From contig NZ_CP054301.1 of the NCBI RefSeq assembly GCF_013372285.1, positions 1,846,001 through 1,910,000 of the forward strand: 64,000 bases of DNA, given 5' to 3'. The DNA is from Marinomonas primoryensis (GTDB taxonomy: Bacteria; Pseudomonadota; Gammaproteobacteria; Pseudomonadales; Marinomonadaceae). The translations under genes and the position numbers were made by a program. Every line of letters begins with the position of its first letter. Position 1 is the first letter of the stretch. Below the pieces are notes generated by a model. It did not search any database. It was given only the letters and a program-made list of their open reading frames with translations, and was not told the DNA's origin. Positions 40,719 through 50,849 of this stretch are shown here, piece by piece.

Positions 40719-40896
40719 CGCTCCTTTTGATTTTTCTGGTGAAACGTTAAAGGATTTACTGGATAGCTTGGGGAAAGAAACGAAAGGCATTGCAGTAGCG
40801 ATTGATCAGCAGGTGGTGCCGAAGAGTTTATGGAGCAACACTGAGTTGAATGAACAGAGTCAGGTTATTATTTTTGAATCCATTGCTGGAGGCTAG
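40699..40896 (+). CDS. thiS: sulfur carrier protein ThiS
   Basis: 65 aa ubiquitin-like protein ending in the required Gly-Gly (FESIAGG). The C-terminal glycine is adenylated and thiocarboxylated to donate sulfur to ThiG. Its start overlaps the thiDE end by 20 nt. The adenylating enzyme ThiF is not in the window. Confidence 0.95.
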   Translation: MNIMLNDAPFDFSGETLKDLLDSLGKETKGIAVAIDQQVVPKSLWSNTELNEQSQVIIFESIAGG

Positions 40897-40897
40897 T

Positions 40898-41674
40898 ATG
40901 TCGTCTTTTTTTATTGCAGGACATGAATTTCATTCTCGACTTTTTACGGGTACTGGAAAATACGCCAGCGCGGACGCCATGATGGCATCTTTGGCCGCAA
41001 GTGAAAGTGAGTTGGTTACCTTGTCTTTACGTCGTATGGATTTGAAACATCAAACCGACAATATTCTACAACCCTTGCAGCAGCATGGTATTAAGTTATT
41101 ACCGAATACGTCTGGCGCGCGCACCGCGAAAGAAGCGGTGTTTGCCGCTGAACTGGCTAGAGAAGCATTGGAGACTAATTGGGTCAAATTAGAAATTCAC
41201 CCTGACCCTCGCTACTTAATGCCGGACGGCGTGGAAACGTTATTGGCAGCTGAGGAACTAATCAAAAAAGGCTTTGTGGTCATGCCTTATGTCCATGCTG
41301 ATCCTGTGCTTTGTAAGCGATTGGAAGAAGTGGGGTGTCAATGTGTGATGCCGCTGGGTTCACCAATTGGTTCTAATATGGGCTTGGCTAGTCGTCCTTT
41401 TTTGGAAATCATTATTGAACAAAGTACAGTACCCGTGATTGTCGATGCTGGCATTGGTGCACCATCGGATGCGGCATTGGCGTTAGAAATTGGTGCGGAT
41501 GCGGTGTTGGTCAATACCGCCATGGCGGTTGCAAAACAACCCGCGCAAATGGGCAAAGCCTTTCGTCTTGCTGTTGAAGCAGGGCGAATCGCCTATGAAT
41601 CAGGTTTAGGAGAAAAACGCGTGCAGGCGCAGGCGACCAGTCCATTAACTGAGTTTCTAGGTGCTTTGTCATGA
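40898..41674 (+). CDS. thiG: thiazole synthase ThiG
   Basis: 258 aa TIM barrel from ATG 40898, one base after thiS. Schiff-base Lys is in [10 protein letters not shown]; the phosphate-binding loop [20 protein letters not shown] and [13 protein letters not shown] are intact. It condenses DXP, dehydroglycine and ThiS-thiocarboxylate. Confidence 0.97.
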   Translation: MSSFFIAGHEFHSRLFTGTGKYASADAMMASLAASESELVTLSLRRMDLKHQTDNILQPLQQHGIKLLPNTSGARTAKEAVFAAELAREALETNWVKLEIHPDPRYLMPDGVETLLAAEELIKKGFVVMPYVHADPVLCKRLEEVGCQCVMPLGSPIGSNMGLASRPFLEIIIEQSTVPVIVDAGIGAPSDAALALEIGADAVLVNTAMAVAKQPAQMGKAFRLAVEAGRIAYESGLGEKRVQAQATSPLTEFLGALS

Positions 41675-42858
41675 GCTCAACACCTAGTTCAAGCACAAAT
41701 ACAACCAAGGTTAGATTGCTAGAGCAAACCCCAGCCATTGCCGGTCAATTTAGTGAGTTTGTAGAGAATGCAGATTGGCAGTCTGTCACTCGTTCGCATG
41801 AAGAGAAAACCGAGCAAGATGTGCTGCGTGCGCTTGGAAAAAACAAATTAAATGTGGATGACTTTACGGCGCTAATTTCACCCGCGGCGGAACCTTATTT
41901 ACTTGAAATGGTGGATAAAAGCGAAAAGCTGACCTTACAGCGTTTTGGCAACATACTGAGCCTATTTGCTCCTTTGTATTTGTCTAACACGTGTGCGAAT
42001 GAATGTACTTACTGTGGCTTTTCTATGAGTAATGCTATTAAGCGTCTCACACTGAATGAATCTCAGGTTCAAAAAGAAGTTAGAGCGATTAAAAGCAAAG
42101 GCTTTGATCATCTATTGTTGGTGACAGGTGAAACCAATAAGGTGTCTATGCCGTATTTTGAACGCATGATTCCACACATCAAACCGCATTTCAGTCAGTT
42201 ATCGATGGAAGTACAGCCCTTGGATACAGCTGAATACAAAACACTGCAAACCATTGGCTTGGATGGCGTCTTGGTCTATCAAGAAACCTATCGACGCAAG
42301 ACGTATCTTGAACATCATTTACGCGGTAACAAATCCAATTTCAATTACCGCTTAGACGCACCGGATCGTATTGGGCAAGCGGGCATTCATAAAATAGGTT
42401 TGGGTGTTTTGCTTGGTTTAGAGGATTGGCGTACAGACTCTGTGATGATGGCGCATCATCTACGGCATTTGCAGAAACGCTATTGGCGAAGTCGCTTTAG
42501 TGTGGCGTTTCCGCGTATTCGTCCGTGTGAAGGTGGCATCGTGCCCAAATCGGTGATTTCAGATCGACAGTTGGTTCAATTGATTGCCGCGTGGCGATTA
42601 TTTGATAGAGATTTAGAAATGAGCTTGTCGACACGGGAGTCGGCTGAGTTTCGAAATCACGCTGTGCGAATGGGGTTTACTACTATGAGTGCCGAGTCTA
42701 AAACGCAACCCGGCGGGTATGCAGATGATTCTCAAGAAGCGTTGGAACAATTCGAAATAAGCGATGAGCGCTCTGTAGCAGACATTTCCGCGATGATTCG
42801 ATCGCAAGGGCGTGAAGTGGTGTGGAAGGATTGGGATCCTGCGCTGTCTCATTTCTAA
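41671..42858 (+). CDS. thiH: 2-iminoacetate synthase (radical SAM)
   Basis: 395 aa. The 4Fe-4S motif is CANECTYC (CxxxCxxC). It cleaves tyrosine to give dehydroglycine for ThiG, the anaerobic-type alternative to ThiO. ATGA overlap with thiG. Last gene of the operon. Confidence 0.97.
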   Translation: MSSTPSSSTNTTKVRLLEQTPAIAGQFSEFVENADWQSVTRSHEEKTEQDVLRALGKNKLNVDDFTALISPAAEPYLLEMVDKSEKLTLQRFGNILSLFAPLYLSNTCANECTYCGFSMSNAIKRLTLNESQVQKEVRAIKSKGFDHLLLVTGETNKVSMPYFERMIPHIKPHFSQLSMEVQPLDTAEYKTLQTIGLDGVLVYQETYRRKTYLEHHLRGNKSNFNYRLDAPDRIGQAGIHKIGLGVLLGLEDWRTDSVMMAHHLRHLQKRYWRSRFSVAFPRIRPCEGGIVPKSVISDRQLVQLIAAWRLFDRDLEMSLSTRESAEFRNHAVRMGFTTMSAESKTQPGGYADDSQEALEQFEISDERSVADISAMIRSQGREVVWKDWDPALSHF

Positions 42859-43068
42859 ATAATGGACAGAGCGTAAAGGCGTTCATCGTCATTCTTAAGA
42901 ATATGTTCATGCTTGCTCGGTTCGTAGGGAAAGCATGTGAATGCGCATTTCCCCTTACACACTCATGACAAGTTATGCATCTGGATTCACTCTCTTTGGC
43001 ACTGTTTGACAATTAAATCGACATAATAGATTTCATTCAAACAGGAAACAGAGCGTAAGGAGCTAACA

Positions 43069-43551
43069 ATGTTTAATCGTAAAAAAGCAGGAATGATAGG
43101 TGTTATCGGTTTGAGTGCCGCGATTATAACCGGCGTGGCCGTCAGCGCTTATGCTGAAACGAAAGCGCCTAATAATGCAGCGGTTCAGGGTCAAACTGTA
43201 CCAGAAGCTCAAATGAATACTGCCCCAAGTCATGAACAGCTCGCAAGCCGTATGGCGCAGCAGCTTGGGTTAGATGAAAAAACACAATCAAAAGTGTCTG
43301 ATCTTTTTGAAAAAGATGGTAAGGCTATTCGTACAATACAAGAGCAGCTTCATAGTACTCAAGTAGAACTAAGCAGTTTGTCACCAAGTTCAAAAAACTA
43401 CATGGACAAAGTGGATGACCTTGCTGAAGAAAGTGGAGAATTGACGGAAGCGCTTACTATTGCTTTCGCAAAAAACCGAGCAGGATTGTATGAATTACTA
43501 ACGCCGCAACAGATTGAAAAGCTCGAAACACCAGTGCAACCACAATCGTAA
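43069..43551 (+). CDS. Spy/CpxP-like periplasmic protein
   Basis: 160 aa with a signal peptide (1-30, ending AYA) and a helical body carrying an LTPQQ motif near the end (YELLTPQQIEKLE), as in the Spy/CpxP LTXXQ family of periplasmic chaperones and stress sensors. AAGGAG lies before the ATG. A role in metal or envelope stress is likely but unproved. Monocistronic with a strong terminator. Confidence 0.78.
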   Translation: MFNRKKAGMIGVIGLSAAIITGVAVSAYAETKAPNNAAVQGQTVPEAQMNTAPSHEQLASRMAQQLGLDEKTQSKVSDLFEKDGKAIRTIQEQLHSTQVELSSLSPSSKNYMDKVDDLAEESGELTEALTIAFAKNRAGLYELLTPQQIEKLETPVQPQS

Positions 43552-43589
43552 TATTTAGCTAACTCACTTCCCTTTATATTGAGAGCCTT

Positions 43590-43618
43590 GCCCCAGCCAG
43601 AATGCTGGGGCTTTTTTT
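43590..43618. terminator. terminator after the Spy-like gene
   Basis: GCCCCAGC/GCTGGGGC stem with loop CAGAAT and seven T. Confidence 0.88.
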
Positions 43619-43643
43619 GTTTGGGAAAGCCAAAGTAAGCTTT

Positions 43644-44921
43644 TTAGCTGGCGATTGTATTGAATAACTCGAAGTACGTTGGGAAGGTTTTTGAGGTGCA
43701 ACCCGGATCGTTGATTGTCACTGGCGTATCAGAGAAGGCAACCAATGAGAAACACATGGCGATTCGGTGATCGTTGTACGTATCGATTTCTGCATGCTTC
43801 AGTTTTGCAACGGGCGTTACGGTAATGAAGTCTTCACCTTCGATGACATCGGCGCCGAGCTTTTTCAATTCGGTTGCCATAGCGTACAAACGGTCTGTTT
43901 CTTTTACGCGCCAGTTATAGATGTTTCGGATAGTGGTTGGACCTTTGGCAAAAAGGGCTGTCGTGGCAATGGTCATGGCCGCATCTGGAATGTGGTTCAT
44001 GTCTAAGTCGACGCCGTTAAGTTCCTTGTGTTCTGCTTCAATCCACGTTGGGCCGTAGGTGATTTTAGCGCCCATTTTTTCTAGCACTTCTGCAAACTTC
44101 ACATCGCCTTGCACACTGTCTGTGCCTACCCCGTGAACTTTAATTTTACCACCGGCAATGGCCGCTGCCGCTAGGAAATAAGAGGCTGAAGATGCGTCGC
44201 CTTCCACCATGATTTCACCTGGGCTTTGGTAAGTCTGTTGACCTTTGACGACAAACGCTTGGTAATTCTGATTTTCTACTTCAACGCCGAATTGCTTCAT
44301 TACATGTAATGTAATGTCGATGTATGGCTTAGACACTAATTCACCATCAACTTTGATGGTTAAGTCGTTCTTCGCCAAAGGTGCGCTCATCAAGATAGCC
44401 GTCAAGAATTGGCTAGAAATATTGCCTTTGATGGAAACTTCACCGCCAGACAATCCATTGGCTTTAATTCGCAACGGAGGGTAGTTTTTTTCGCCTTCAT
44501 AAGCAATGTCTACACCTAGCGCTTGTAGTGCATCTACAAGGTCGCCAATTGGACGTTCGTGCATGCGAGGTTCGCCGTGAAGATAGAATTCGCCTTTGCC
44601 AAGACAAAGTGCGGCAGTAAGAGGGCGCATGGCGGTGCCAGCATTACCAAGGAATAAATCACCAAAATCTGCCTGAATAGGGCCGTCAAGCCCTTCTAGA
44701 ATACAGGTTGTTCCATTGTCTTCTAAGTTGTACTTAACGCCCAATTTAGTCAGGCTTTCTAGCATGTGGTGAATGTCGTCGCTGTCTAGTAAGTTGGTAA
44801 TCTTTGTGGTGCCTTTTGCTAACGTCGCTAAAAGTAGGATGCGGTTAGAAAGGCTTTTGGAACCCGGAATTTGGATCTCTCCATTTGCGTTGGAAAGGGG
44901 GCCTAGCGTAATTGAATTCAT
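43644..44921 (-). CDS. aroA: 3-phosphoshikimate 1-carboxyvinyltransferase (EPSP synthase)
   Basis: 425 aa, class I type. Substrate motifs are [37 protein letters not shown] and [17 protein letters not shown] 44921 fits the family start; the frame extends to 44936. Step six of the shikimate pathway. The two typical class I glyphosate-sensitive motifs GNAGTAMRP and the PGSKS loop are unchanged. Confidence 0.97.
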   Translation of the reverse strand: MNSITLGPLSNANGEIQIPGSKSLSNRILLLATLAKGTTKITNLLDSDDIHHMLESLTKLGVKYNLEDNGTTCILEGLDGPIQADFGDLFLGNAGTAMRPLTAALCLGKGEFYLHGEPRMHERPIGDLVDALQALGVDIAYEGEKNYPPLRIKANGLSGGEVSIKGNISSQFLTAILMSAPLAKNDLTIKVDGELVSKPYIDITLHVMKQFGVEVENQNYQAFVVKGQQTYQSPGEIMVEGDASSASYFLAAAAIAGGKIKVHGVGTDSVQGDVKFAEVLEKMGAKITYGPTWIEAEHKELNGVDLDMNHIPDAAMTIATTALFAKGPTTIRNIYNWRVKETDRLYAMATELKKLGADVIEGEDFITVTPVAKLKHAEIDTYNDHRIAMCFSLVAFSDTPVTINDPGCTSKTFPTYFELFNTIAS

Positions 44922-45203
44922 TATTAAGTCCATCACAGTGGTGTTGTGTTTGTTGTGCGATTGTCGCTGCGAGTAAATTATAAGTGTTCGGTATTGCCCA
45001 AAAAGTGTCCGTTTGTATGTGGTCGCGTCGCTCTAATTAAAAGAGGTCTGTCTTGAATGCGAACTAGTATACCTTCGATGATGAGTTGTGTCAGTTGCCT
45101 AAGGCAAGGCGTCGTGAGAATGCTGGTTTTTTTTGGCTTGTGTTGTGTGTGTCATCACTTAGAATACCGAGCATTAAAATAATGGTAGGAAAGGAGATAA
45201 CGC
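44922..45203. other. divergent intergenic region aroA / aldo-keto reductase
   Basis: No gene; it must hold promoters for both divergent genes. The only strong site seen is AAAGGAGATAACG before the reductase ATG. Confidence 0.45.
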
Positions 45204-46103
45204 ATGAGACATCAATATCACCCCTTGGGTTTCGAAGGTTCGCGCCTAGCACAAGGCTTTTGGCGAATGGAAGAGTGGAACATGACTTCTCAAGAGTCGT
45301 TGGGCTTTATCGAGGCCTGTTTAGACCTTGGTGTGACCACGTTCGATCATGCTGATATTTACGGTGATTATCAGTGCGAAACCTTGTTTGGTAATGCGCT
45401 AAAGCACAAACCAGCATTGCGCGATAAAATGGAAATCATCACAAAATGTGGGATTTTGCTGCCTTCTAATAGTCGTCCTGATATTAACGTGCATCGTTAT
45501 AACTATCGTGCAGAGCATATTTTAGCGAGTGTGGATCGATCGTTGGCAAACCTGCAGTGTGAATACATTGATACTTTGTTGCTGCATCGCCCAAGTCCGT
45601 TAATGAATGCTGATGAAGTGGCGCAGGCGTTTGATTTGTTGTTCACCCTTGGCAAGGTGAAGCATTTTGGTGTGTCGAACTTTACGACGAATCAGTTTGA
45701 TTTATTGCAGTCTCGTCTTGATGCGCCACTGATTATTAATCAAGTGGAGTTGTCTCCTTTGGCGTTGCAACATTTTGAAGACGGGACATTGGATCATGTG
45801 CAACAACATGCGGTGACACCAATGGCTTGGTCGCCTTTTGCGGGTGGCGACATTTTTTCAGGCACGGATGAAAAAGCCAAGCGTGTTCAAATAGTATTAA
45901 AAACAGTCGCAGAGGAAATGGATTGTGCTGTTGATCAGGTTGTTGTTGCTTGGTTATTGCGACACCCTTCCGATATTTGCCCTGTGATGGGGTCTGGGAA
46001 AATAGCGCGTTTGGCTGCGGCAGTCGATGCTATGACCATCACATTAAGTGATGACGATTGGTTTCGTATTTGGGTCGCATCTCAAGGGCGCTCAGTGGCG
46101 TAA
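45204..46103 (+). CDS. aldo/keto reductase (YdhF-like)
   Basis: 299 aa NADPH-dependent reductase fold. The tetrad is visible: Asp and Tyr in FDHADIYGDY, Lys in EIITKCG, His in LLLHRPSP. It has the AKR C-terminal SGKIARLAAAVDAM cofactor stretch. Substrate unknown. A clean terminator follows. Confidence 0.9.
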   Translation: MRHQYHPLGFEGSRLAQGFWRMEEWNMTSQESLGFIEACLDLGVTTFDHADIYGDYQCETLFGNALKHKPALRDKMEIITKCGILLPSNSRPDINVHRYNYRAEHILASVDRSLANLQCEYIDTLLLHRPSPLMNADEVAQAFDLLFTLGKVKHFGVSNFTTNQFDLLQSRLDAPLIINQVELSPLALQHFEDGTLDHVQQHAVTPMAWSPFAGGDIFSGTDEKAKRVQIVLKTVAEEMDCAVDQVVVAWLLRHPSDICPVMGSGKIARLAAAVDAMTITLSDDDWFRIWVASQGRSVA

Positions 46104-46135
46104 TTCAAATTATGCTTGTCGTTTTATTATCCAGT

Positions 46136-46160
46136 AAAGCCGCTATATAGCGGCTTTTTT
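46136..46160 (+). terminator. terminator after the aldo/keto reductase
   Basis: AAAGCCGCTATATAGCGGC is an uninterrupted palindrome followed by six T. Confidence 0.88.
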
Positions 46161-46286
46161 GTGTCTATTGTTTTGCCTTTGTTTTCTTTGTGTGTAGAAC
46201 ATGTGTTGTTTCGTAATCAATCGATGAAAATGGTGTGTATATTTCTTCTAATGTCGTAATGTGACGCGCATTTAGAGGTGCATTTG

Positions 46287-46796
46287 ATGAAAACATATTC
46301 TGTTGTAATTTTGATATCTTTTGGGTTAACGGTTTTTTCGAGTTTGCAAGCTAAAGAGCTTTCTGTTCCAACTGGTCGAGTGATTTTGACTGTAACGGGC
46401 GCAATTTCTAATACAAATACCGCAAATAAAACCGCCGAATTTGACCGTCAAATGCTGATGGATCTTGACGTAATTACTCAGCAAACTGAAACACCTTGGA
46501 CTGAGGGGATTGACACCTACAAAGGTCCTTTACTGAGATCATTATTGGCGGTAGTTGGTGCAAAATCTGACACTTTATTCGTGCAAGCACTTAATGATTA
46601 CAATGCATTAGTGCCCGTTCAAGATAGCTATGACTATAACCTCATTCTTGCTATGGAAATGAACGGAAAACCGATGGGTGTAAGAAATAAGGGGCCGCTC
46701 TTTCTACTTTATCCATTCAAGGAGTCTCCAGAATTAAACAATGAAGTGATTCATAATCGATCTGTATGGCAGATAAAAGCGATAAACGTCGAGTAG
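46287..46796 (+). CDS. periplasmic molybdopterin-fold (SUOX-like) protein
   Basis: 169 aa from ATG 46287 (AGAGGTG upstream) with a signal peptide (1-22, ending LQA). The body resembles the oxidoreductase molybdopterin-binding fold (VILTVTGAI; YKGPLLRSLLAVVGAKSDTL; NDYNALVP; GPLFLLYPF), but it lacks the cysteine that ligates Mo in enzymes; the mature part shows no Cys. It lies 7 nt before a hybrid kinase, so I infer a ligand-sensing partner rather than an enzyme. Confidence 0.72.
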   Translation: MKTYSVVILISFGLTVFSSLQAKELSVPTGRVILTVTGAISNTNTANKTAEFDRQMLMDLDVITQQTETPWTEGIDTYKGPLLRSLLAVVGAKSDTLFVQALNDYNALVPVQDSYDYNLILAMEMNGKPMGVRNKGPLFLLYPFKESPELNNEVIHNRSVWQIKAINVE

Positions 46797-46803
46797 TGTT
46801 GTT

Positions 46804-49188
46804 ATGAGTTTCTATTTTTCTTCTAGTTTGAAATGTATAAAAAATAAAAAACTATCACCATTTTTAATTTTAGTGATTGCTGCCGTTATTTTTATGTGTG
46901 CAACGATAATGACTTTCACACAGCTTTTTGAACGTCAAAATCTAATTATGTCAGTTGTTGAAGAGGATGCGTTGTGGGCTTCCTATCAACTGGATAGAGA
47001 GGCGCTGAAGCTGAGGAACGCACTCGAATTATTAGATGCTAGTTTTAGTGAAGGCCGCCTTAAAGAAGCTAAATTGCGTTTTGATATTTTATATAGCCGT
47101 GTCAATATTTTAGAAAAAAGTAAATTGAACGTATTGTTTTATCGAATGCCAAGCTGGAGTGAAAATTTCACATATTTTGATGAGAAATTGAAATATATGG
47201 ATAGTTTGCTTTTTGTTGAAACAGTAAAATTAAATATTGGTATCTTATTCAAAGAAAGCGATCTTTTGCTGGATAAAACTGAACGTTTGGTTCTTGACGT
47301 TTTAGCGTTAAGATCTGCCGAAAAAGTAAAGCACAGAAATGATTCATTAGATTTGTTTATTTACCTTTCTACACTAATCTCACTCTTAGCCATCACTATG
47401 GCAATTATTGTGTTTATGCTTTTTAAACAACTTAAGGTAGTTAATGTATCTTATGGAAAATCTATAAAATTAACGAAAGAGCTTGATATAGCCGTTAATT
47501 TATCAAAACTTTCTCTTAAAGCAAAATCTGATTTTGTGGCGACAATGAGCCATGAGATTCGCACCCCATTGAACGCTATTGTAGGCTTTAGCTATTTACT
47601 AATAGACAGTGATCTTACAGAAAGTGATCGAGATAAGATTAATAAAATTCAAAAAGCAGCGGTTAATTTACTCGGTATTATTAATGGGATTTTGGATTTT
47701 TCGAAAATTGAGTCTGGAAAAATAGACCTTGAAGAAAGCTCTTTCAATTTAGATAACATGCTTGAATATGTTTATCAGATTAACGATAGTTCAGCTAAGA
47801 ATAAAGGTTTAAATTTCACCATATCTCGTGATTTTTCTATGCCCGATTATTTGATTGGTGATCAAGCAAGGCTTCAGCAAATTCTTATTAATTTAGTAAG
47901 TAATGCTATCAAGTTTACGCACTCTGGTTCGGTTGCTGTCAGAGTGTATAAAAATGGTGAAAATGAATTTGTAATTGAGGTTAGAGATACAGGGATTGGC
48001 ATTCGTAATGGTGTTGATATTTTCGATTTTTTCCAGCAGGCGGATAGCAGCACAACAAGGCGTTATGGTGGGACGGGGCTTGGGTTAAGTATTGTCCAAA
48101 AATTAGTCGCATTGCTAAAAGGCCATATTTCTTATGAAAGTGAAGAAAATGAAGGCAGCCAATTTTTGGTCGTGCTTCCGTACTGTCCAGATTTGACAAT
48201 TGCTTCTTATATTTTTGAAAGTGTTGCTTTGATAAGTGAAGATATTTCTGCTTCTAAATTACTGAATGAAATGAATTTTTATAATTACACTGAGTGCAAG
48301 TTAGAAAGTATTGTTGGTTGTAATGTGCCGTTTTTAGTGAGTAGGGGTTTTTCCACACGAATAGATGATTTCACAGAAATACAGAAGCGGGTTTTTAAAG
48401 AGAGTGCTTTGTTCTTAGATGGGGCTAGTGATTGCACATTTTATTCATCTGGCCTTTTTACACCAACGAATATGGGGGAGAAATTAAAAGTTTTTTCCTC
48501 TAATTCGAAAAGCGTTCATATGGTGGATTTTCAAGAATCAAAAAAAATCGATTCTTTTATATTGAAAGGGAAGAAGGTTTTATTGGCCGAAGATAATAGA
48601 ATTAATGCAGATATAGTGATAGCCATTGTTAATAAAATGGGGGTGTCTGTCGATTGGGTTGAAAATGGACGAGAAGCCTACGAAAAGGCAATAACTAATT
48701 CTTATGATCTTATTCTTATGGATATTCATATGCCAGTAATGGATGGGTATAAGGCAAGTGAAAAAATACATTACGCTTTAAATAAGAAGAAGCCACCTAT
48801 CCTTGTACTAACAGCAGATTCTCTGAATTCAAATGTCGATGATTTTACGAGTTTTTATTTTAATGATGCTTTGTTTAAGCCTTTAGATCCATATTTGTTA
48901 ATTAAAAAATTAAAGTATTGGATTGAAAGATATAACAAAGATTTGATTGTTGGGCATCCTAATGAAAAAGAAAGCACTTTTAAATTGTTACTTGATTTGG
49001 AAGCGTTGAAAGAGATGTTGATTGAAGGTGATTCCTCTTCAAATGTTTATATTAAAAATATCATTGAAAATCACTCGGACTACTCTGGTACTCATTTTCT
49101 TATTGAGATACTTAGCGATATTAATAGCTATGACTATAATGATGCACTATTGAAAGTCGAATCATTAAAAAAATATATTTTCATATAA
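46804..49188 (+). CDS. hybrid sensor histidine kinase
   Basis: 794 aa. Transmembrane helices at about 20-41 and 184-208 bracket a helical periplasmic sensor. His250 in MSHEIRTPLNAIVGFS is the phosphorylated residue. ATPase boxes are NLVSNAIKFTHSG, DTGIGI and GGTGLGLSIV. A degenerate receiver-like segment (about 465-560) precedes a true REC domain with Asp640 (LMDIHMPVMDG). The last 80 residues resemble the end of an Hpt domain but no phospho-His motif is evident. Likely signals to the downstream HD-GYP protein. More AT-rich than the aroA region. Confidence 0.9.
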   Translation: MSFYFSSSLKCIKNKKLSPFLILVIAAVIFMCATIMTFTQLFERQNLIMSVVEEDALWASYQLDREALKLRNALELLDASFSEGRLKEAKLRFDILYSRVNILEKSKLNVLFYRMPSWSENFTYFDEKLKYMDSLLFVETVKLNIGILFKESDLLLDKTERLVLDVLALRSAEKVKHRNDSLDLFIYLSTLISLLAITMAIIVFMLFKQLKVVNVSYGKSIKLTKELDIAVNLSKLSLKAKSDFVATMSHEIRTPLNAIVGFSYLLIDSDLTESDRDKINKIQKAAVNLLGIINGILDFSKIESGKIDLEESSFNLDNMLEYVYQINDSSAKNKGLNFTISRDFSMPDYLIGDQARLQQILINLVSNAIKFTHSGSVAVRVYKNGENEFVIEVRDTGIGIRNGVDIFDFFQQADSSTTRRYGGTGLGLSIVQKLVALLKGHISYESEENEGSQFLVVLPYCPDLTIASYIFESVALISEDISASKLLNEMNFYNYTECKLESIVGCNVPFLVSRGFSTRIDDFTEIQKRVFKESALFLDGASDCTFYSSGLFTPTNMGEKLKVFSSNSKSVHMVDFQESKKIDSFILKGKKVLLAEDNRINADIVIAIVNKMGVSVDWVENGREAYEKAITNSYDLILMDIHMPVMDGYKASEKIHYALNKKKPPILVLTADSLNSNVDDFTSFYFNDALFKPLDPYLLIKKLKYWIERYNKDLIVGHPNEKESTFKLLLDLEALKEMLIEGDSSSNVYIKNIIENHSDYSGTHFLIEILSDINSYDYNDALLKVESLKKYIFI

Positions 49189-49207
49189 AATTCAAAGGGT
49201 AAAGGAA

Positions 49208-50263
49208 TTGCTAATATTAAATGATATGCCAGTAGAGTTGGTTTGCCTGCGTAAGAGTGTTCTTATAGTGGATGATATGCCTGAAAACATTGACTTACTT
49301 AAGGATATTTTGTCAGAACATTATCAGGTAAAAATAGCGAAAAGCGGTAAAATAGCGTTGAGTATTATTGATCGTTGTATGCCGGATATTATTTTACTGG
49401 ACATTATGATGCCTGGTATGAATGGTTTTGAGGTTTGTAAAATATTAAAATCAAACCCGAGAACAGAAGACATTCCGATTATTTTTTTGACGGCAGTTAC
49501 CGATGCTCAATACGAGCAAGAAGGTTTTAAGGTTGGCGGTGTCGATTTTATTACCAAGCCGATTACGCCACTGACGACATTATCAAGAGTGGCGACGCAT
49601 TTAAAATTGGCTGAAACTAATCTTCGTAATAAACAACTGGTTGAGCAAAAAACAAAACAGCTCGATAATGCTTTGCAATCTGCAATTGGCATGCTTGGTG
49701 AAGTGGGCCATCTTAATGATACCGATACCGGTGTTCATATGTGGCGTATGGCAGATTATAGTGCTGCTTTGGCTAGGGCGGCGGGTTGTGAAGAATCACA
49801 AGTTGAACTGTTAAGGCTAGCGGCACCAATGCACGATACTGGAAAAGTAGCCATTCCCCATTCGATTTTAAAGTCTCCTAACAAGCTGACAGAAGAGGAA
49901 TGGGTGGTAATGCGTCAACATACCGTTCTAGGGCATCAAATTTTAGAGAAAGGTGAGGCTCCGCTGTTTAAGTTAGCGGCTGAAGTCGCACTTGCTCACC
50001 ATGAAAGGTGGGATGGATCTGGTTATCCGTTTGGGTTATCTGGTAAAGGTATTCCATTATCTGCCCGTATTGTTGCATTAGCAGATGTCTTTGATGCGTT
50101 GACAATGAAGCGGTCTTATAAAAAAAGTTGGACAGTAGAAGAGTCATTGGAGCATATACGGAAAGGCGCCAATGCCCACTTTGACCCAGAATTGGTTGAG
50201 CATTTTTTGCTTATTGAAGAAGAGCTGCGAGTAATCAAAGATAAATGGGGCGCCGTTAGTTAA
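49208..50263 (+). CDS. response regulator with HD-GYP c-di-GMP phosphodiesterase domain
   Basis: 351 aa. REC domain 15-135 with acceptor Asp65 (IILLDIMMPG), then a linker helix and HD-GYP domain (about 160-345): His209-Asp210 (PMHDTGKVAIP), the AHHERWDGSGYP stretch with GYP at 272-274. Metal-dependent hydrolysis of c-di-GMP is expected. TTG 49208 with AAAGGAA is the likely start. The operon pattern kinase then REC-HD-GYP implies a phosphorelay that lowers c-di-GMP. Confidence 0.9.
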   Translation: MLILNDMPVELVCLRKSVLIVDDMPENIDLLKDILSEHYQVKIAKSGKIALSIIDRCMPDIILLDIMMPGMNGFEVCKILKSNPRTEDIPIIFLTAVTDAQYEQEGFKVGGVDFITKPITPLTTLSRVATHLKLAETNLRNKQLVEQKTKQLDNALQSAIGMLGEVGHLNDTDTGVHMWRMADYSAALARAAGCEESQVELLRLAAPMHDTGKVAIPHSILKSPNKLTEEEWVVMRQHTVLGHQILEKGEAPLFKLAAEVALAHHERWDGSGYPFGLSGKGIPLSARIVALADVFDALTMKRSYKKSWTVEESLEHIRKGANAHFDPELVEHFLLIEEELRVIKDKWGAVS

Positions 50264-50769
50264 CTAACCGCGCAACATTTCTTGAATTTTTTACCCGAAC
50301 CACATAAACATGGATCGTTTCGTCCTGTTTTCATCGCTTCAGAGTTTATTAGGGGGGTGTTTTTTTGTACTTCGTGCTCGCCAGAAATATAGAGCCATTG
50401 CCCTTTAACTTTCTTAAAAATAGAGCGTTCACTGAGGCGGCCAATGTGCTTGCCTTCTTTAAAGTGCGCCGAGAATGCCACAACGCCTGCTTTGTCTTTT
50501 TCTAGGCCTTCTTCTGTCTCATTAATTTCCAGTTTAATCCATTGGGTGTTTTCGTTGCTGTCTTTTATATCAGCAGAGGATTGATCTGGTGTTTCTTTTA
50601 TTTTCTGTGTGACAGCGATGTAGTCGAAATCACCGATGGCAAAGGCAGTGTAGCGTGAACGCATTAGTATTTCTGCAGTTGGTGCTGTGCCTGGATTGTT
50701 GTGGTACATGCCACAACACATCTCATAAGGGCTTCCTGTTCCACAAGGACAATTAACTGGGACTGGCAT
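50260..50769 (-). CDS. YchJ family protein (UPF0225) with SEC-C motifs
   Basis: 169 aa. A Cys-rich N-terminal motif CPCGTGSPYEMCCG and the C-terminal SEC-C zinc motif GRNDPCLCGSGKKFKKCC bracket a NTF2-like middle (MRSRYTAFAIGDFDYI). Function unknown in the family. Its 3' end overlaps the convergent HD-GYP gene by 4 nt. Confidence 0.9.
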   Translation of the reverse strand: MPVPVNCPCGTGSPYEMCCGMYHNNPGTAPTAEILMRSRYTAFAIGDFDYIAVTQKIKETPDQSSADIKDSNENTQWIKLEINETEEGLEKDKAGVVAFSAHFKEGKHIGRLSERSIFKKVKGQWLYISGEHEVQKNTPLINSEAMKTGRNDPCLCGSGKKFKKCCAVS

Positions 50770-50849
50770 TGATCAACTCCTCTCATCGCCAAATACACTT
50801 TAAGGTGCGTATAATACCTGTCTTATTTAACGGCTAACAGGAATTATTT

